Of a stretch of 64,000 nucleotides of DNA, positions 38,501-49,039 are shown in pieces. Both the position numbers and the translations under genes were made by a program. Origin of the DNA: Nitzschia sp. DOCU1. Taxonomy: Eukaryota; Bacillariophyta; Bacillariophyceae; Bacillariales; Bacillariaceae. Within the stretch, counting starts at the first letter, position 1. Each line of letters begins with the position of its first letter. The notes beneath the pieces are model-generated. The model had not been told where the DNA came from and made no database searches. It saw only the letters and a list, made by a program, of their open reading frames with translations. Location: contig OX595990.1 in assembly GCA_951394045.1 (NCBI GenBank), forward strand, positions 2,286,549 through 2,350,548, given 5' to 3'.

Positions 38501-41500
38501 AACAAGCGGACAAGTGAGATTCTCAGGACGTTAAACGCGAATGTTGAATCTCCTTCTCGCATCTGGAATGTGGGAATGCGGAGTGAACTGGTGAAATTCT
38601 TGCAGAAGGTAGAGGCAGCGAGGCCCGAGGACTCGATTCGCCCCGTCGAGGAAGAACTGGTACAGACTTCCTCCTTCGAATACGGAGCCCTTAAAAATGA
38701 GTTGAGGATTGGTGGCATCTACATTCGGCTGTTCAATCAAGTTGGTCTTGATAGCGGGAATATGCGTGAGATAGAAGACCCGGCGCTCTTCGCCAGGCAG
38801 CTGGTGGCGTTTGTTGCGAAATGTATCAATGCTAGCGAGGAATTGCCACGCGGCTGGCTCCCTCTCCATGAACTGGATGAGATGGTTGATATATCTGGCA
38901 TACCAAGTGGGCTCCAAGAAATTTCTATCAACGACCGCAGATTTGTTCAGGTGATAACTGCCCTCAAGTTTCTCGTGCGGGCTGATGGATTGATCGATGA
39001 CGTCATCAGCAATTTGAGCGTCGGCGTCGCCCCTGTACTATTGTCTCTATTGGAGTTGCCGCAGGAGTCCGAGGTAAGCACAGAGACTACGCTTTGACAC
39101 CTTTTCTTTGTCGATGGAATGATAATACTAACTAAGGTAATCAGGTATTTGAGATCGGTTGTGATATCTTGGCCACCCTGAGCCCGAAGGAACACTTTGC
39201 CGATGCCGTGGCGGATCAGGGGGCCCTTTGGCGCCTCCTTTGGGTGCTCGAGCGACCGGATGATCAAGAACATTCAGAGCGCGAAATGCTCAGGAAGCAG
39301 CGAGGTTGGATGTTGCTGGAGGCCCTTTCCTCGTCAGCGTCGATTGCACGAAAAATTGTTGAGTCTACCGCTTGGATCGAACTATTGGGGATTCTTGTCG
39401 GCTACAGTGGCTTCACCAAAATTTGGATCGCTCGAACGGGTTCGGCGAAGACTCTATCACGCCTCCTGTGGGATCCGAAGACAGGGACTGTTGTTGGTAA
39501 GCATCTGGGTTATCTGTGCAAACTTGTTACCCTCTCATCCCTTACAAAATTATTCGCACGACATAGCTCCGTTGCTGCAACGGTTCTTGCCTGAGACACT
39601 AATAGTGATATTGAAGGAGGAAGGAGCCGAAAAAATGTTAAGTCTCTTTGATGGAGAAAGCGATACGCCAGAGCTTATTTGGGAGAGTTCTATGCGAACA
39701 GAACTTCGTCGTGTCGTCGGCCAATTACTTGACGAGTGTTTGGCAGAACGTACGACGACAGGTATGGGTAACGATTCGTTCAATTTGAATCCGACTACCC
39801 GCGTCAAGTATCAAAAGCTTGACGAAGAACTCTTTATTGGTGGCGTTTACGTCTCCAGGTTCTTGAAAGAGCCAACCTACAACATTCGCGACCCGACGAG
39901 ATTCTTGGAGATGCTAATGCAAAGATGGAGCCACGAGCTGCAAGCGAGTACTACTAATGATCACACTGCGGAGAGCCAGTGTACTGTCTTGGTTTCTGGT
40001 GGTAATGATGCTCTTCAATCTGTGACAAATGCAAGCGTGTATATTTGCAAGATTCGGTCCAATCTGTGTGAGAAACTCTCACATTGGGGCTACATGAGCC
40101 GATGCCTGTCCTTTCTCGAAGAGGTTCTAGCGAAGAAGCTCTACGGAACTCCGCTTCTGAGCGTCATGCGGATTCTTCACGTGTCTGTGAACTGTCGACA
40201 AAACGTCGAGAAGCTCATCCTTTCTGGAAAGAACGACAGGTCGCACGGAATCGTGCCGTTGGCGATGCGGGCTATCGAAGGAGAAGGCCTGCACAAAGAC
40301 GCTGCTTTCTTCTTGGAAATGATGAAAAAACTATTCACAGATGCTCTAGGTGACGTAAAGAGTGCAAAGTCTTCAAGAGGAGGATTTTCACACCAGGCAT
40401 ATGCGATGGCACCATCCCCTGCTCCTGGGGAAGGGCCAGTTTCTCGCAATCGCGTTACAAGAGGCAACCCTCTGGATGACCCGCTTGCCATGCCTATGCC
40501 TGCTGCCGCCCCGGGTGCATCAGTCGCCCCGCCAGGGCAGTTCGCGGCGCAAGGCATTTATAATCCCAGCAACGCTCAGATGAATATCGACCAGTTCAAC
40601 AGCCGAAATTCTAATTCGCTTGGCTCCACCACTGCGTATGCACCACAAGGCTTTTCGAATCAATTGAGCACTATGTATGGATCGAATCATCAGCACTCCC
40701 AATCGCCTGGCTATCAGTACAACACGAACCAAACCCCACATGTCCAGCAATCTTTCCATGGTCAGATGCACGGAAACCATCCTTCGGTAGTGTCGGGTCA
40801 ACGACAGCCTACCTTCCCGCCGACATCGGTTCAGAGTCACCAGCCTTTTTCTTGGAACCAAGCTCCCAACCATTCCGTGGCGGGAAGCGACCCCCGCAAC
40901 TTTCAAAATATGCAGGCTCAGAACTGGTACCCTCAGTCGCAACCCGGCGGTGCCGGAAGCATGTCTCCAGAGACAATGGGGGCGCGGTCGCAGACCTCGC
41001 AGAATGCCTTGCCACCGACGATGTCAGGTTATGGTCTACAGCAGATCCAGCGGCCACAGCAGCAGCCGTATCAGGCGCAATACCAACAAGGTTCGGCTCA
41101 TCAAAACATGCAGCAGCCCGCACAAAACTTTCAGCATCAATACCAGCAGCCGATGCAACCTCAACAACCATATCGTCAACCTACACAGCAGCAAGAACAA
41201 AGTTTCGATAACACCCTTTCTGGGCGGGTGCAGGAGGAAGCGCGCTTTGACCCACGAAATAGCCAAGGGCAATTTCAGCACCCTCAATACGCGACAAGGG
41301 AGACTCAGCCGATGCCACATGGCACTCCATTTTCACCTGACCCGCGGGACCAAACCCGCGTAAGCTTTGAAGGCACCCGAGGTCATGGTGTGGCGCCTCA
41401 GGCGCTTCAGACCAACCTAGGTCTTGGCGGACATGGGTCGGGCGAGATAGGTCACCAACCCTCGATGCACGCCACAATGGGCTCAGCCACAGTCAAGGGA

Positions 41501-41974
41501 CCGACAGATCCCGACGTTCAAGTTGAAACTGTTGGGCAGCAGCAGCCACCGTCGAATCAGGGGTCTGGCATTGACGCACGTGCCGTCTTAGATCCAGAAG
41601 AGGAAGCAGAGCGGAGAATCAAGACATCTTCCCCTGCCCCTGGGGCGGCAGATGGCCGAGTCGCATTACTCCAGTCCGCTTTATTGTGTGGCCTTCCCGA
41701 CTTCATCATCGACAGCGTCCTTGAGAGTACCGAGCTCCGAAAAGTCAAAGATCCAGCAGCCGCAAAAGTTCACGGAGTTGAGCTACTGAAACTCTTGACT
41801 CAAGACCCGGGGTACGGGATGAAGTTCCAAATCACCTTGGACCGTAACCCGAAGTGGAAGAACTACAAGGCACAGGACCACTCCTTATTTATTACGGGTC
41901 CTGAACAGAGGGCTGACTACTTCTTGACTGATGGTGGCAAGGCAGAAGCACAGAAACTACTCACCCAGGTATAG
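32528..41974 (+). CDS. DNAJC13: RME-8/DNAJC13 endosomal J-domain protein
   Basis: A 3,101-residue homologue of RME-8 (GRV2 in plants), which recruits Hsc70 to endosomes for clathrin removal and sorting. The exons are 32528-39073, 39145-39496 and 39567-41974; introns are 71 and 70 bp. After a Gln/Pro-rich start come a PH-like N-terminal part, a GYF-like segment near residues 1220-1260 (AETIHGPFRVSQLNEMMSKG), and the J domain with its HPD motif at 1629-1631 in RIYHPDKNPAG. Four IWN repeats typical of the family are seen: 978, 1500 and 2012 (IWN), and 2337 (IWE). Each is followed by a LxNELRxGxxYxRL-like block. A 350-residue Gln/Asn/Met-rich, prion-like segment precedes a conserved C-terminal block (SALLCGLPDFIIDSVLES to QKLLTQV). 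The gene is intact. The start is the first in-frame ATG. Confidence 0.95.
39074..39144 (+). other. Intron 1 of the RME-8 gene
   Basis: GTAAGC to TAATCAG, 71 bp, phase 0, after a 6.5-kb exon. Splicing joins LPQESE to VFEIGCDIL. Confidence 0.88.
39497..39566 (+). other. Intron 2 of the RME-8 gene
   Basis: GTAAGC to ACATAG, 70 bp, phase 1. Splicing joins GTVV to APLLQRFLPE and restores one frame to the stop at 41974. Confidence 0.88.
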
Positions 41975-43667
41975 GAGGCATTCGTAGCAGGCTCTTGCCT
42001 GGCGCACTGATGAGAGGTAGACATCCACCGCCGTTCGTTCTTTTCCGGTACGACAATGGTTTTACCTTTGCTGCACATGGCGCCCAGTAGCCGAACAACG
42101 CAGTTTGGCGGGGTCCGTTGGCTGCGTCTACTATTTCTAGCCTCTACTAGAGATTCTAGCTTCTGTGCACCACATTCTTCCCCCAGCACATCAGTTAGGT
42201 ATCTACCTACCATGCTTGCGAAGGACACTCAGCACTGGTCGACAAAATAGAGAAAAAGCGTCAGCATTACAGTAGCGCGAGGCATCTCTTGTTATTGGCA
42301 GCATTGCTGTGGCTTGCTAATTGTAGTCTTACTCGAGGCTCTGCGTCAGTGGGAGGCATCTCTTGTTACACTGTTCGCTGGTAACATGATCAATAATAGA
42401 GTGTTGGGCGAATGGAGAGTAATAAGCCATTTACTTTCCTTGCGATTCTGAAACTTTGAATGTTTATTTATAGGGAAGTGGTTTGATCAAATCCCCATTA
42501 TGTGAACAAGCGATGTTCATTAAATAAGTCGTCACTGGAAGACAACAATTCGTCCTCTGCGAAAAAGCGCTTACGTAAATACTTCACTGCTGTCGCCGAC
42601 GTTTTGCACCAAATGACCCTCCCTCCATTGCGCGGAACTACCTACCTACACAAGGATGCTCTGATATGATACAAGCGACAAGAAGAACGGTATGGTAGTC
42701 AGATATAATACCTACTATGTACCGGTAGAGACATATTTCGAATGTTGTCATTTATCGTACACAAAAACTCTTTTCCTTTTTGCCTGTAGCGCGGTCGCAC
42801 ACGCGTCCACTCGCGCAACGGTAGCGAGTACAGTAAACTGGGTGCCAAGGCGCAAAACGCCTCATTTATTTATTGGTTCTTCGCTAAAAGTCAGCATCAT
42901 GTACAAGTTATTTTGTGGATCATCAGTAATCCACCACGAAACAACGAGACCCCTGAAATAAGCACCTCTACGTACGATATCATGTAAAGCGAAGGGCATA
43001 AAAACCTGACCACATTGAATATCAATATTCGCAGGCTTCATTTATGTCCGGTATTTCATGACTACGAAGGAGCCTGAAAATCTCTGGCGCTGTGCCAAAC
43101 ATTCATCAGTAAAATAATAGAAGTGATGGAATTATCCCGCCACGAGATGCATTCCGGCCGCATCAAAAGGAAGAGCAAGGCACCTTGCAGTAGACTGTCT
43201 TGGTATTTTATGCTCCACAAGATTGTGCCGTGCTCTTACGATTGATTTTACTACTGGTAGTAGCTGGTTAGTCCTATGTTTGTGGCATTTGAGGATATCA
43301 GTAACAACAGCACCCCCTACTAGTAATACTAGTACCTCGCGGGTGCCTTCTGAAACCGAGGACCAAAGTGCCCTTGAAGCGCTGCGGCACGAGAAAGTAG
43401 CACGGTCATCAATAGCTTTCGGGATATAGCAGTGGATGAGTGTTGGTTCGTTGGGAATCTGAAAACTGGACACTGAGTTGTCCGTGAGCGTTGTTACCTT
43501 CTTCTGATTTGACGGGGTAGTTCATCAGTCGAAAGGACCCAACCCTACGCCCCTCCTCTCCTTGCCCGAGAACTTGGCTGCGGTGGCAGACCCATTCGGA
43601 TCAGCAAAGGCAGCTTCGGTGAAATTCTTTCGAGATCAGCTAGTCGCCTTCTCAGAATAAACATATC
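41975..43667. other. Intergenic region, no gene recognised
   Basis: About 1.7 kb, the longest gene-free stretch outside the retrotransposon. Short open frames on both strands (up to 113 codons at 43132-43473, minus) show no recognisable sequence. A TACCGGTA octamer lies at 42720-42727. The right end should hold the promoter of the first HSF gene. No tRNA-like A and B boxes were recognised. Confidence 0.35.
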
Positions 43668-45778
43668 ATGAGGAGAGTTGGCCGAGGGGAAACTCCACCT
43701 GGAGGCAATCATGGTGCAGCTACTTTCGCGGAGGAAGGTGATGATCATTCCGAGGATTACTCATTGGATACACAAATGCTCACAGAACTTGATGGGCATG
43801 AGCTCCTCAGGCTAGCAAAGGTATATGATCACAATCTTACTTTTCCACAAAAGGTAAGCGCCCGGCAATAGAGTTGAAAGCAACAATCTTGTTGTTCTTG
43901 TCTGTCGCACTAACCACCACCAACGGTCTTTGCGTGACCGCTTAGCTCTTGATGATGCTAACCTATGTCGACAAAGAAGAAAGAAAGCGCCAAATATCTG
44001 AATCGGTACCGGGAAAGAGACAGGAAGAAGGGTCAGACTATCGCTCTTGGCCAATTTGTTGGAGTGACGATGGGAAAGCTTTTACTATTCGATCACAGAA
44101 AAGATTTGTCGAAGAGGTTCTTCCTCTCTTTTTCAAAGAGACAAAGTTTCCATCATTCACTCGGAAATGCTACAGATGGGGGTTCCGACAAATTTGTATC
44201 CCTACGAGAAAGTCGGATCCACAGGACCGCGTGATGACTTTCGGACACGAGCAGTTTTGCAGGGACAACCTCGCCCTGATCTCCAATATGACAAATGCCA
44301 CCGCGGCAGAGAGAGAGAGGCGAAAAGAGAAACGAGCATTTACTACGTCCATGTCGACAACAGCAAGCAACGAACCGGCAAAGGGGGGCGGGAAGGAGGA
44401 CGAGGAGCGGGGGACAAGAGAGAAGAAAAAGAAGCGACGGCGCCGCAATGCCGCCGATGACCATACAGGTGAAGCGAGAACGACAGACGACGAACAAGAT
44501 GACACGAAGAAGTCGAGTGTAAGCGACATGGAGGTCAAAAGAATATCCTCCTCGCGTGACGACCACCAAGGAAGTCAGGAGGAGGACATGGGGGCAATAC
44601 TAGCATTACGAGGCAGGACTGGGGAAGAAGGTTCCATGACGTTACCTCCACAGATGAGCAGAATAGCAGCACACCAGGAGCCTGGTATCTTTGATTTGTG
44701 TTTTCCTGGTGGATATCATAATTCCTCGTTGTCCACGCCGCACTTACTGGCCGATACCAGTGCTGGCAACACAACAGATGCTTTGGTTCATGAAGGTTCG
44801 CTCGCCGCCTCGTCAGTGACAGCAAGAACGCCTGCACCAGGTCTTGCTTCATTGGTGGGATCATCATCTGCTCAGTCGATAGGTTTATTCTTACAACAGC
44901 GGAGACTCCTGGATCCAACGACAATGTCGTTGTTGGAGGGCAGGCCAATAAACAGTGGCGGTGGTGATAGTGCTGCGGCTGGCATTGGCAGTGGTGATAG
45001 TGCTGCGGCTGGCATTGGCAGTGGTAGTGTCACGAGCCTCCAGCACCAGCACCACGACGCGGCTTCAATTGCTGCCGCTGAGAGAGAACGTACCATCAAC
45101 AGCCTCGCTTTGGCCCTTCTTGCTCAAGAACAAGGAGTCGCGTTTCCAGTTACGAGCAGCGCTAGCCTTCTCCCGCCTCCACCAGCCTGGTGGCCTCCTC
45201 ATTATAGTCGTGAGGCGACGATGCATCAGCATCAGCAGCTCACCGCCCTCCAGCAGCTAAGAGTGGCCGGAGGTCCTCCTCCTTCAGAGCCAGGGCGACT
45301 ATCGCAGGTACGGGCGAGTCCTGGACTTATGTCACACATAGTGAACAATCCAACTGCCTCTGGTGTGCTGCCAGCAGGCTTTGGCGGTACAATGATCCCG
45401 CCGCACAACACCACGATGAGGATGATGGGGCATCATGCTCCAACATCTGCTGACGGGGAGGAACAAGGAAGATCGCTCGCCTCGACCATGCTACTTCGCT
45501 CAATGGCTGGAGGCGATTACGGCAGTCTGCTGTACCCTGGCGATTCTGCGAGATTGTTCTTCCTGACTCAACAACCCGACGCCGCTAACAGCAGCATTTT
45601 TCCAGTTATGTCGCTCAGCACAAGTGGCAACAGCGATCGTGCTACTGGGGCTGTGGGGAGTACAAGTGGTGAGTCAGCAAGACCATCACGGTCAAGAATA
45701 AGCTCCAACGCCGACGTCGGGGAACTTATGCGATTTCAAGAACACGGTGAAGGACGAGGTCCTCATGGGAGGAATTAG
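43668..45778 (+). CDS. Heat-shock-factor-type transcription factor (first copy)
   Basis: HSFs bind nGAAn repeats through a winged-helix domain. The exons are 43668-43853 and 43946-45778; a 92-bp phase-0 intron follows the Lys of LTFPQK. The product is 672 residues. The DNA-binding domain runs from about residue 43 to 180: LTFPQK-LLMMLTYVDKE, SWPICWSDDGKAFTIRSQKRF, EEVLPLFFKETKFPSFTRKCY, RWGFRQICIP (recognition helix region) and FGHEQFCRDN. This order matches diatom HSFs, which are a large expanded family. A Lys/Arg run (KKKKRRRRNAADDH) follows as probable nuclear signal. The rest is Ser/Gly/Met-rich; no clear heptad-repeat oligomerisation domain is evident. Residues near 330-350 hold a 10-residue tandem repeat. 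A paralogue lies at 57448-60256. The ATG at 43668 is the first in frame. Confidence 0.93.
43854..43945 (+). other. Intron in the DNA-binding domain of the first HSF
   Basis: GTAAGC to GCTTAG, 92 bp, phase 0, exactly after FPQK. The second HSF has an intron at the same codon. Confidence 0.88.
44961..45020 (+). repeat. 30-bp tandem duplication inside the first HSF gene
   Basis: Two copies of a 30-bp unit beginning GGTGATAGTGCTGCGGCTGG lie head to tail and encode two identical 10-residue units (GDSAAAGIGS). The two copies appear identical, which suggests a recent duplication. Confidence 0.85.
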
Positions 45779-46001
45779 CATTGCTCGCTGGTGCGATCCT
45801 GCCTTACAGTCAAGGGGACAATAGGATTGGTTAACTCGTCTATTTAATACTATCAATATCTGGAAATAGAATAGACAGAAAATGGGTGTAGTTGCCGATC
45901 CTTGCATCATGGTAATAGCTCATCGGTGACTTGCTCAGAAACACCAATAACACCGCACAACTACCAGTATCGAGACAAAAGTAGCAAGGGCTAGCCCTCG
46001 T

Positions 46002-46569
46002 CTACGTTTGAAGTGATTGTACACAAGCGTTCCATAAGTCCTCGCGAACGCTAGGCTGCGACGCAAACGTCACCAGTACATCTCGGAAGGCATCGGGGGT
46101 GTATAGTTGCTGTGCTGTAGCACCCGCGGTAATAAGAACCTGGCCGACTCTTGTCATCAAGGCTTTCTTCTTCCCTTCATCGAGCTTTGAAATAGTCAAC
46201 AAAACTCCATCGTAGTTGTCAGACTGAACGAATCCGATAATGGACCCGGCGATGCCCCCTACCATGCCACCAATGGGGCCCAGCAAGAAGCCCCCAGCCA
46301 ATGCGGCGCCTACAAAACAATCGAATCGAAGCACCAAATCAGAACGTACGTACAAACATCAACAAACATGGCCTTGTAAGAAGCACATAATCCAAGAGAA
46401 ACGGAAGCATCGACGTTAACGCACCTCCAGCATACATCGCTTGTTTGAGACTCGATTTCGCCGTCTCCCTCATTTCTCGCGAGTTTGTCAGAAAATCAAC
46501 GAGTTCATTGTGTTGCGTTTCAAAAACGCTGGGATCTGGGATCGGGTCTCCTGCTGGGTAATCATCCAT
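46002..46569 (-). CDS. C19orf12-like glycine-zipper membrane protein
   Basis: A 150-residue protein. The exons are 46569-46425 and 46309-46002, with a 115-bp phase-1 intron (GTGCGT to TTTGTAG). Splicing makes AMYAGGAALAGGFLLGPIGGMVGGIAGSIIGF continuous, a Gly-zipper membrane hairpin. The order of a short charged N-terminus, an NSREMRETAKSSLKQA helix, this hairpin, and a helical C-terminal region (LDEGKKKALMTRVGQVLITA to LWNACV) matches human C19orf12. That protein sits at mitochondria, ER and lipid droplets and is mutated in a brain iron-storage disease (NBIA4). Its molecular role is still unclear, so none is assigned here. The start ATG at 46569 is unambiguous. Assignment is by recognised pattern, not a search. 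Confidence 0.8.
46310..46424 (-). other. Intron of the C19orf12-like gene
   Basis: 115 bp, GTGCGT to TTTGTAG, phase 1. Without splicing the Gly-zipper is broken by a stop. Confidence 0.85.
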
Positions 46570-47393
46570 ATTTCTTCTTTGGGCTCAGACTTTCAAGATG
46601 AAATTCTTCTTCAATGACATTCAATGGCAATGCAAAACAGAGGGCGCTTTGCAGAAGAGCCGGTGCTATTCTAATAGTTGTGTCACGAAACAACACGAGA
46701 ATGAAGTGCTTTTTGCGAAAGCGGGTCTTTTGTCAAACCCGCCGGGTGACAACGACTATGAACTCGACTTTTTTCTGTACTCTCCAGTTTATTTCTGGGG
46801 GCGAAGAAGTTTGGGGGAGCGACTCACCGGATTCGCTGCACAGCATAGTAGTCGCAGTGGTCAATACTTTCTCGAGTCGAGAAGTTAGGTCGATCTATTG
46901 GATCGAAGAATTTTAAATGTATGTGGAATGAGTGAACGTCTCCATAACCATACTCTTTGAGTTTTACTCTACCGTTGTCTCTACTACCAGCTAGAGAGTC
47001 TCGCCTCTAGGAAAGCCAGACATGAGCCATGACTCGTACTCTAGCTCCAGAGAAAGTATCCTTTCGATTTCTGCGTGGTTGTATTATTAAGAATTCTAGC
47101 AAGCTTGAAGAGAGATAGCCGACATGATAGCTCCAAATCCCACGAGAGCTGGGTGCCGATATTATCGACGCCGCACATAAGTCTGGAAGCAGATCGCCGC
47201 CGGTGGTATCGTCATCTCGCCCTTTCAAGCAAGCCTTTCAACCATCAAGCCCAACCCAAGATATACCGTAATACCTTCGTAGTCTGGTTCACGGAGCTGC
47301 ACAATGATTCTCGCCTGCCCAAACTCCCGAGAGCATCCGGCCACTCGCCACCAAGAACACAATTGTGTTTTTCCGCTATCGCATAGCTTGCAC
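46570..47393. other. Intergenic region, no gene recognised
   Basis: About 820 bp upstream of the C19orf12-like gene and downstream of the aquaporin-like gene (both minus). Small plus-strand frames at 46598-46916 and 47075-47386 have no recognisable product. Confidence 0.35.
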
Positions 47394-48567
47394 TCACGAC
47401 GGGGATCTTCTGCGCGATCTATCTGGAAAGTAGATCTTCATGACTCGTCCACCTACCAACCCTCCCAACAGTGGTCCGATCAGCCGCCATACAGCGGGCA
47501 AAGGACGGTGACCCAACAAACTTAAAGTAAGTAGCACGTTTGGTGAAAACGTGCTGGCTACACCAGGTCCATCCACAGAGAAATTGAAAAGAGGATACGT
47601 CATGAAGACAAAGGACCACCTCGGCATGTAATTAAGCTGAAATAGCACCGGCAACACCAACATGGCCACGGAGAATCCAGCCGATGCAAGGATTTCCCTA
47701 CTTAAGTCCTGGAATGTCAGCATAAAGATTTGAGCGCGTCAGGCTCGAACAATGAAAAAGACGAAATCGCAGAAAACATCGCCAAGTCGAATATCTCACC
47801 ACAATCCATGGATTGTCGCCATCTGAGTATTTGATGGGGTCTAGGGCGACTAAGACGATCGAATCGGGAAGAATTCGACGTAAGAAAACCGATGTCGAGA
47901 CCATCGCTACAACATGTACTGGTATCAAAGCGGCGAGTTCTGGAAGACTGTGATATACGAATAAATTTGTGTTGTGAGACGTCCTGTGGCAAAAAATGTA
48001 TACCCTAACCTATTTCGCCAACCCCCAGGATAAATTAAGCGTACCTTATTCGGCCCATAACGTATTCACATGCCCGAATGGGAATATTTGGTATAACTCC
48101 TGTCTTATCGCTTACCCACAGGAGTAACCTTCGAGCAACCAAAGGAGCGTCGTGAGATCAGTCGAAACAACAAGATTTTGGCACGGGATTTCGTTCCTTG
48201 TAGATGATGTAGCGTACCATGGATTCGCAAAAATGAAGCCTGGGGCTTGAAGTAGCAGAACTTTGGAGGGTGCCAGACTCAAAACCCATCCAACCACAAC
48301 GCTGGCTGTGACCAAGAGCTCTTTTGAAGCCCCAAACAAGCCCTCGCGACTCGACGAATCATTCCGTAGTTCCACAAACATGCCGAGACAAACCAAGGTG
48401 AACCGCAAGAATACTGATAGCAACGACCACAGCGAGACAGCCCTGGCTTCCTGGACAAGGAAAGCCCACAGCTTTCCGAATCGATCTCGCGTGCTGGTCA
48501 AGTCGCCATCGTCGGGCTCGTCGTAGGAACTCGAGCCAAAGCTTTTGTTGATTCCTACTGAATCCAT
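47394..48567 (-). CDS. Atypical aquaporin-like (MIP superfamily) membrane protein
   Basis: A 304-residue polytopic protein assembled from three exons: 48567-48116, 47947-47800 and 47708-47394, with introns of 168 bp (phase 2) and 91 bp (phase 0). About six hydrophobic helices are present. The first half has GFIFANPW, followed after a short insertion by TLLWLLEGYSCGLPELAALIPVHVVAMV. This resembles the NPA loop and the following helix of aquaporins, with NPA changed to ANPW. In the second half, DGPGVASTFSPNVLLTL stands where the second NPA loop is expected, then a GPLLGGLVGG helix that looks like the last MIP helix. Family placement is tentative; water or small-solute transport is inferred only. 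The Copia element begins about 120 bp upstream of its ATG. Confidence 0.55.
47709..47799 (-). other. Intron 2 of the aquaporin-like gene
   Basis: GTGAGA to TTCCAG, 91 bp, phase 0, inferred from frame continuity between DNPWIV and DLSREIL. Confidence 0.65.
47948..48115 (-). other. Intron 1 of the aquaporin-like gene
   Basis: GTAAGC to ATCACAG, 168 bp, phase 2, joining GYSCG to LPELAALIP. Confidence 0.65.
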
Positions 48568-48684
48568 GTCAGTAATCTTTCAAAATGCCGCGTCCTCTAC
48601 AGTATTTCGGTATGTTGTTCACCTTTTCATCGACCGGTATCGTAGGTGTACTTTGCCCATGATCGGATCATCAAACTGAAAAAC

Positions 48685-48690
48685 GATGGG
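48685..48690 (+). repeat. Target-site duplication, left copy (GATGGG)
   Basis: GATGGG directly precedes the left LTR and is repeated at 55259-55264 directly after the right LTR. Copia elements usually duplicate 5 bp, so the sixth base may match by chance. Confidence 0.85.
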
Positions 48691-49004
48691 TGTTAAAATA
48701 ACCGGTTCGTAAACAGGTTATGGGCTTGCTTTTAGAACGTTTGGTTCTTAGTATTATGAGCTCGTTTGAGCATCTACTTTCTAATCTTGCGATCTTTCGA
48801 TCGTGCATTTTCTGATCTTGCGGAAGCTAGTCTGAGTCTTGACGGAAGTCTTTACGATCTTGTCGCTTCCGCAAGACTAGCTCTCTTCCGGATCCTAGTC
48901 GTTCTGCGAATAGTACTGAGTCGTGAGACGCAGTCGATTCGAGTCACTAGTCGACTCGTCCGAATGGCCTTCAAACCATTCATTCGAATCGCCGTAATCG
49001 AACA
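48691..49004 (-). repeat. 3' LTR of the complete Copia element (314 bp)
   Basis: It runs TGTTAAAATA to AATCGAACA on the plus strand, with TG...CA ends, and appears identical to 54945-55258. It contains 12-bp inverted repeats at 48816-48827 and 48865-48876. Confidence 0.95.
48816..48876. repeat. Inverted repeat within the LTR
   Basis: TCTTGCGGAAGC and its exact complement GCTTCCGCAAGA are separated by 37 bp, able to form a 12-bp stem in LTR RNA. The same structure is at 55070-55130 in the other LTR. Its role is unknown; retroelement LTR hairpins often act in 3' end formation or packaging. Confidence 0.8.
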
Positions 49005-49015
49005 CTCCCTCTTTT
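49005..49015 (-). other. Polypurine tract of the complete Copia element
   Basis: On the minus strand AAAAGAGGGAG abuts the 3' LTR. It shares GAGGGAG with the tract of the left element. Confidence 0.8.
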
Positions 49016-49039
49016 GATTGCCATGAGTCGAGTCGCCTC

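Noticed and set aside
43132..43473. 113-codon minus-strand frame in the 42-43.7 kb gap
   Set aside because: Random-looking composition with no domain, signal peptide or splice support.
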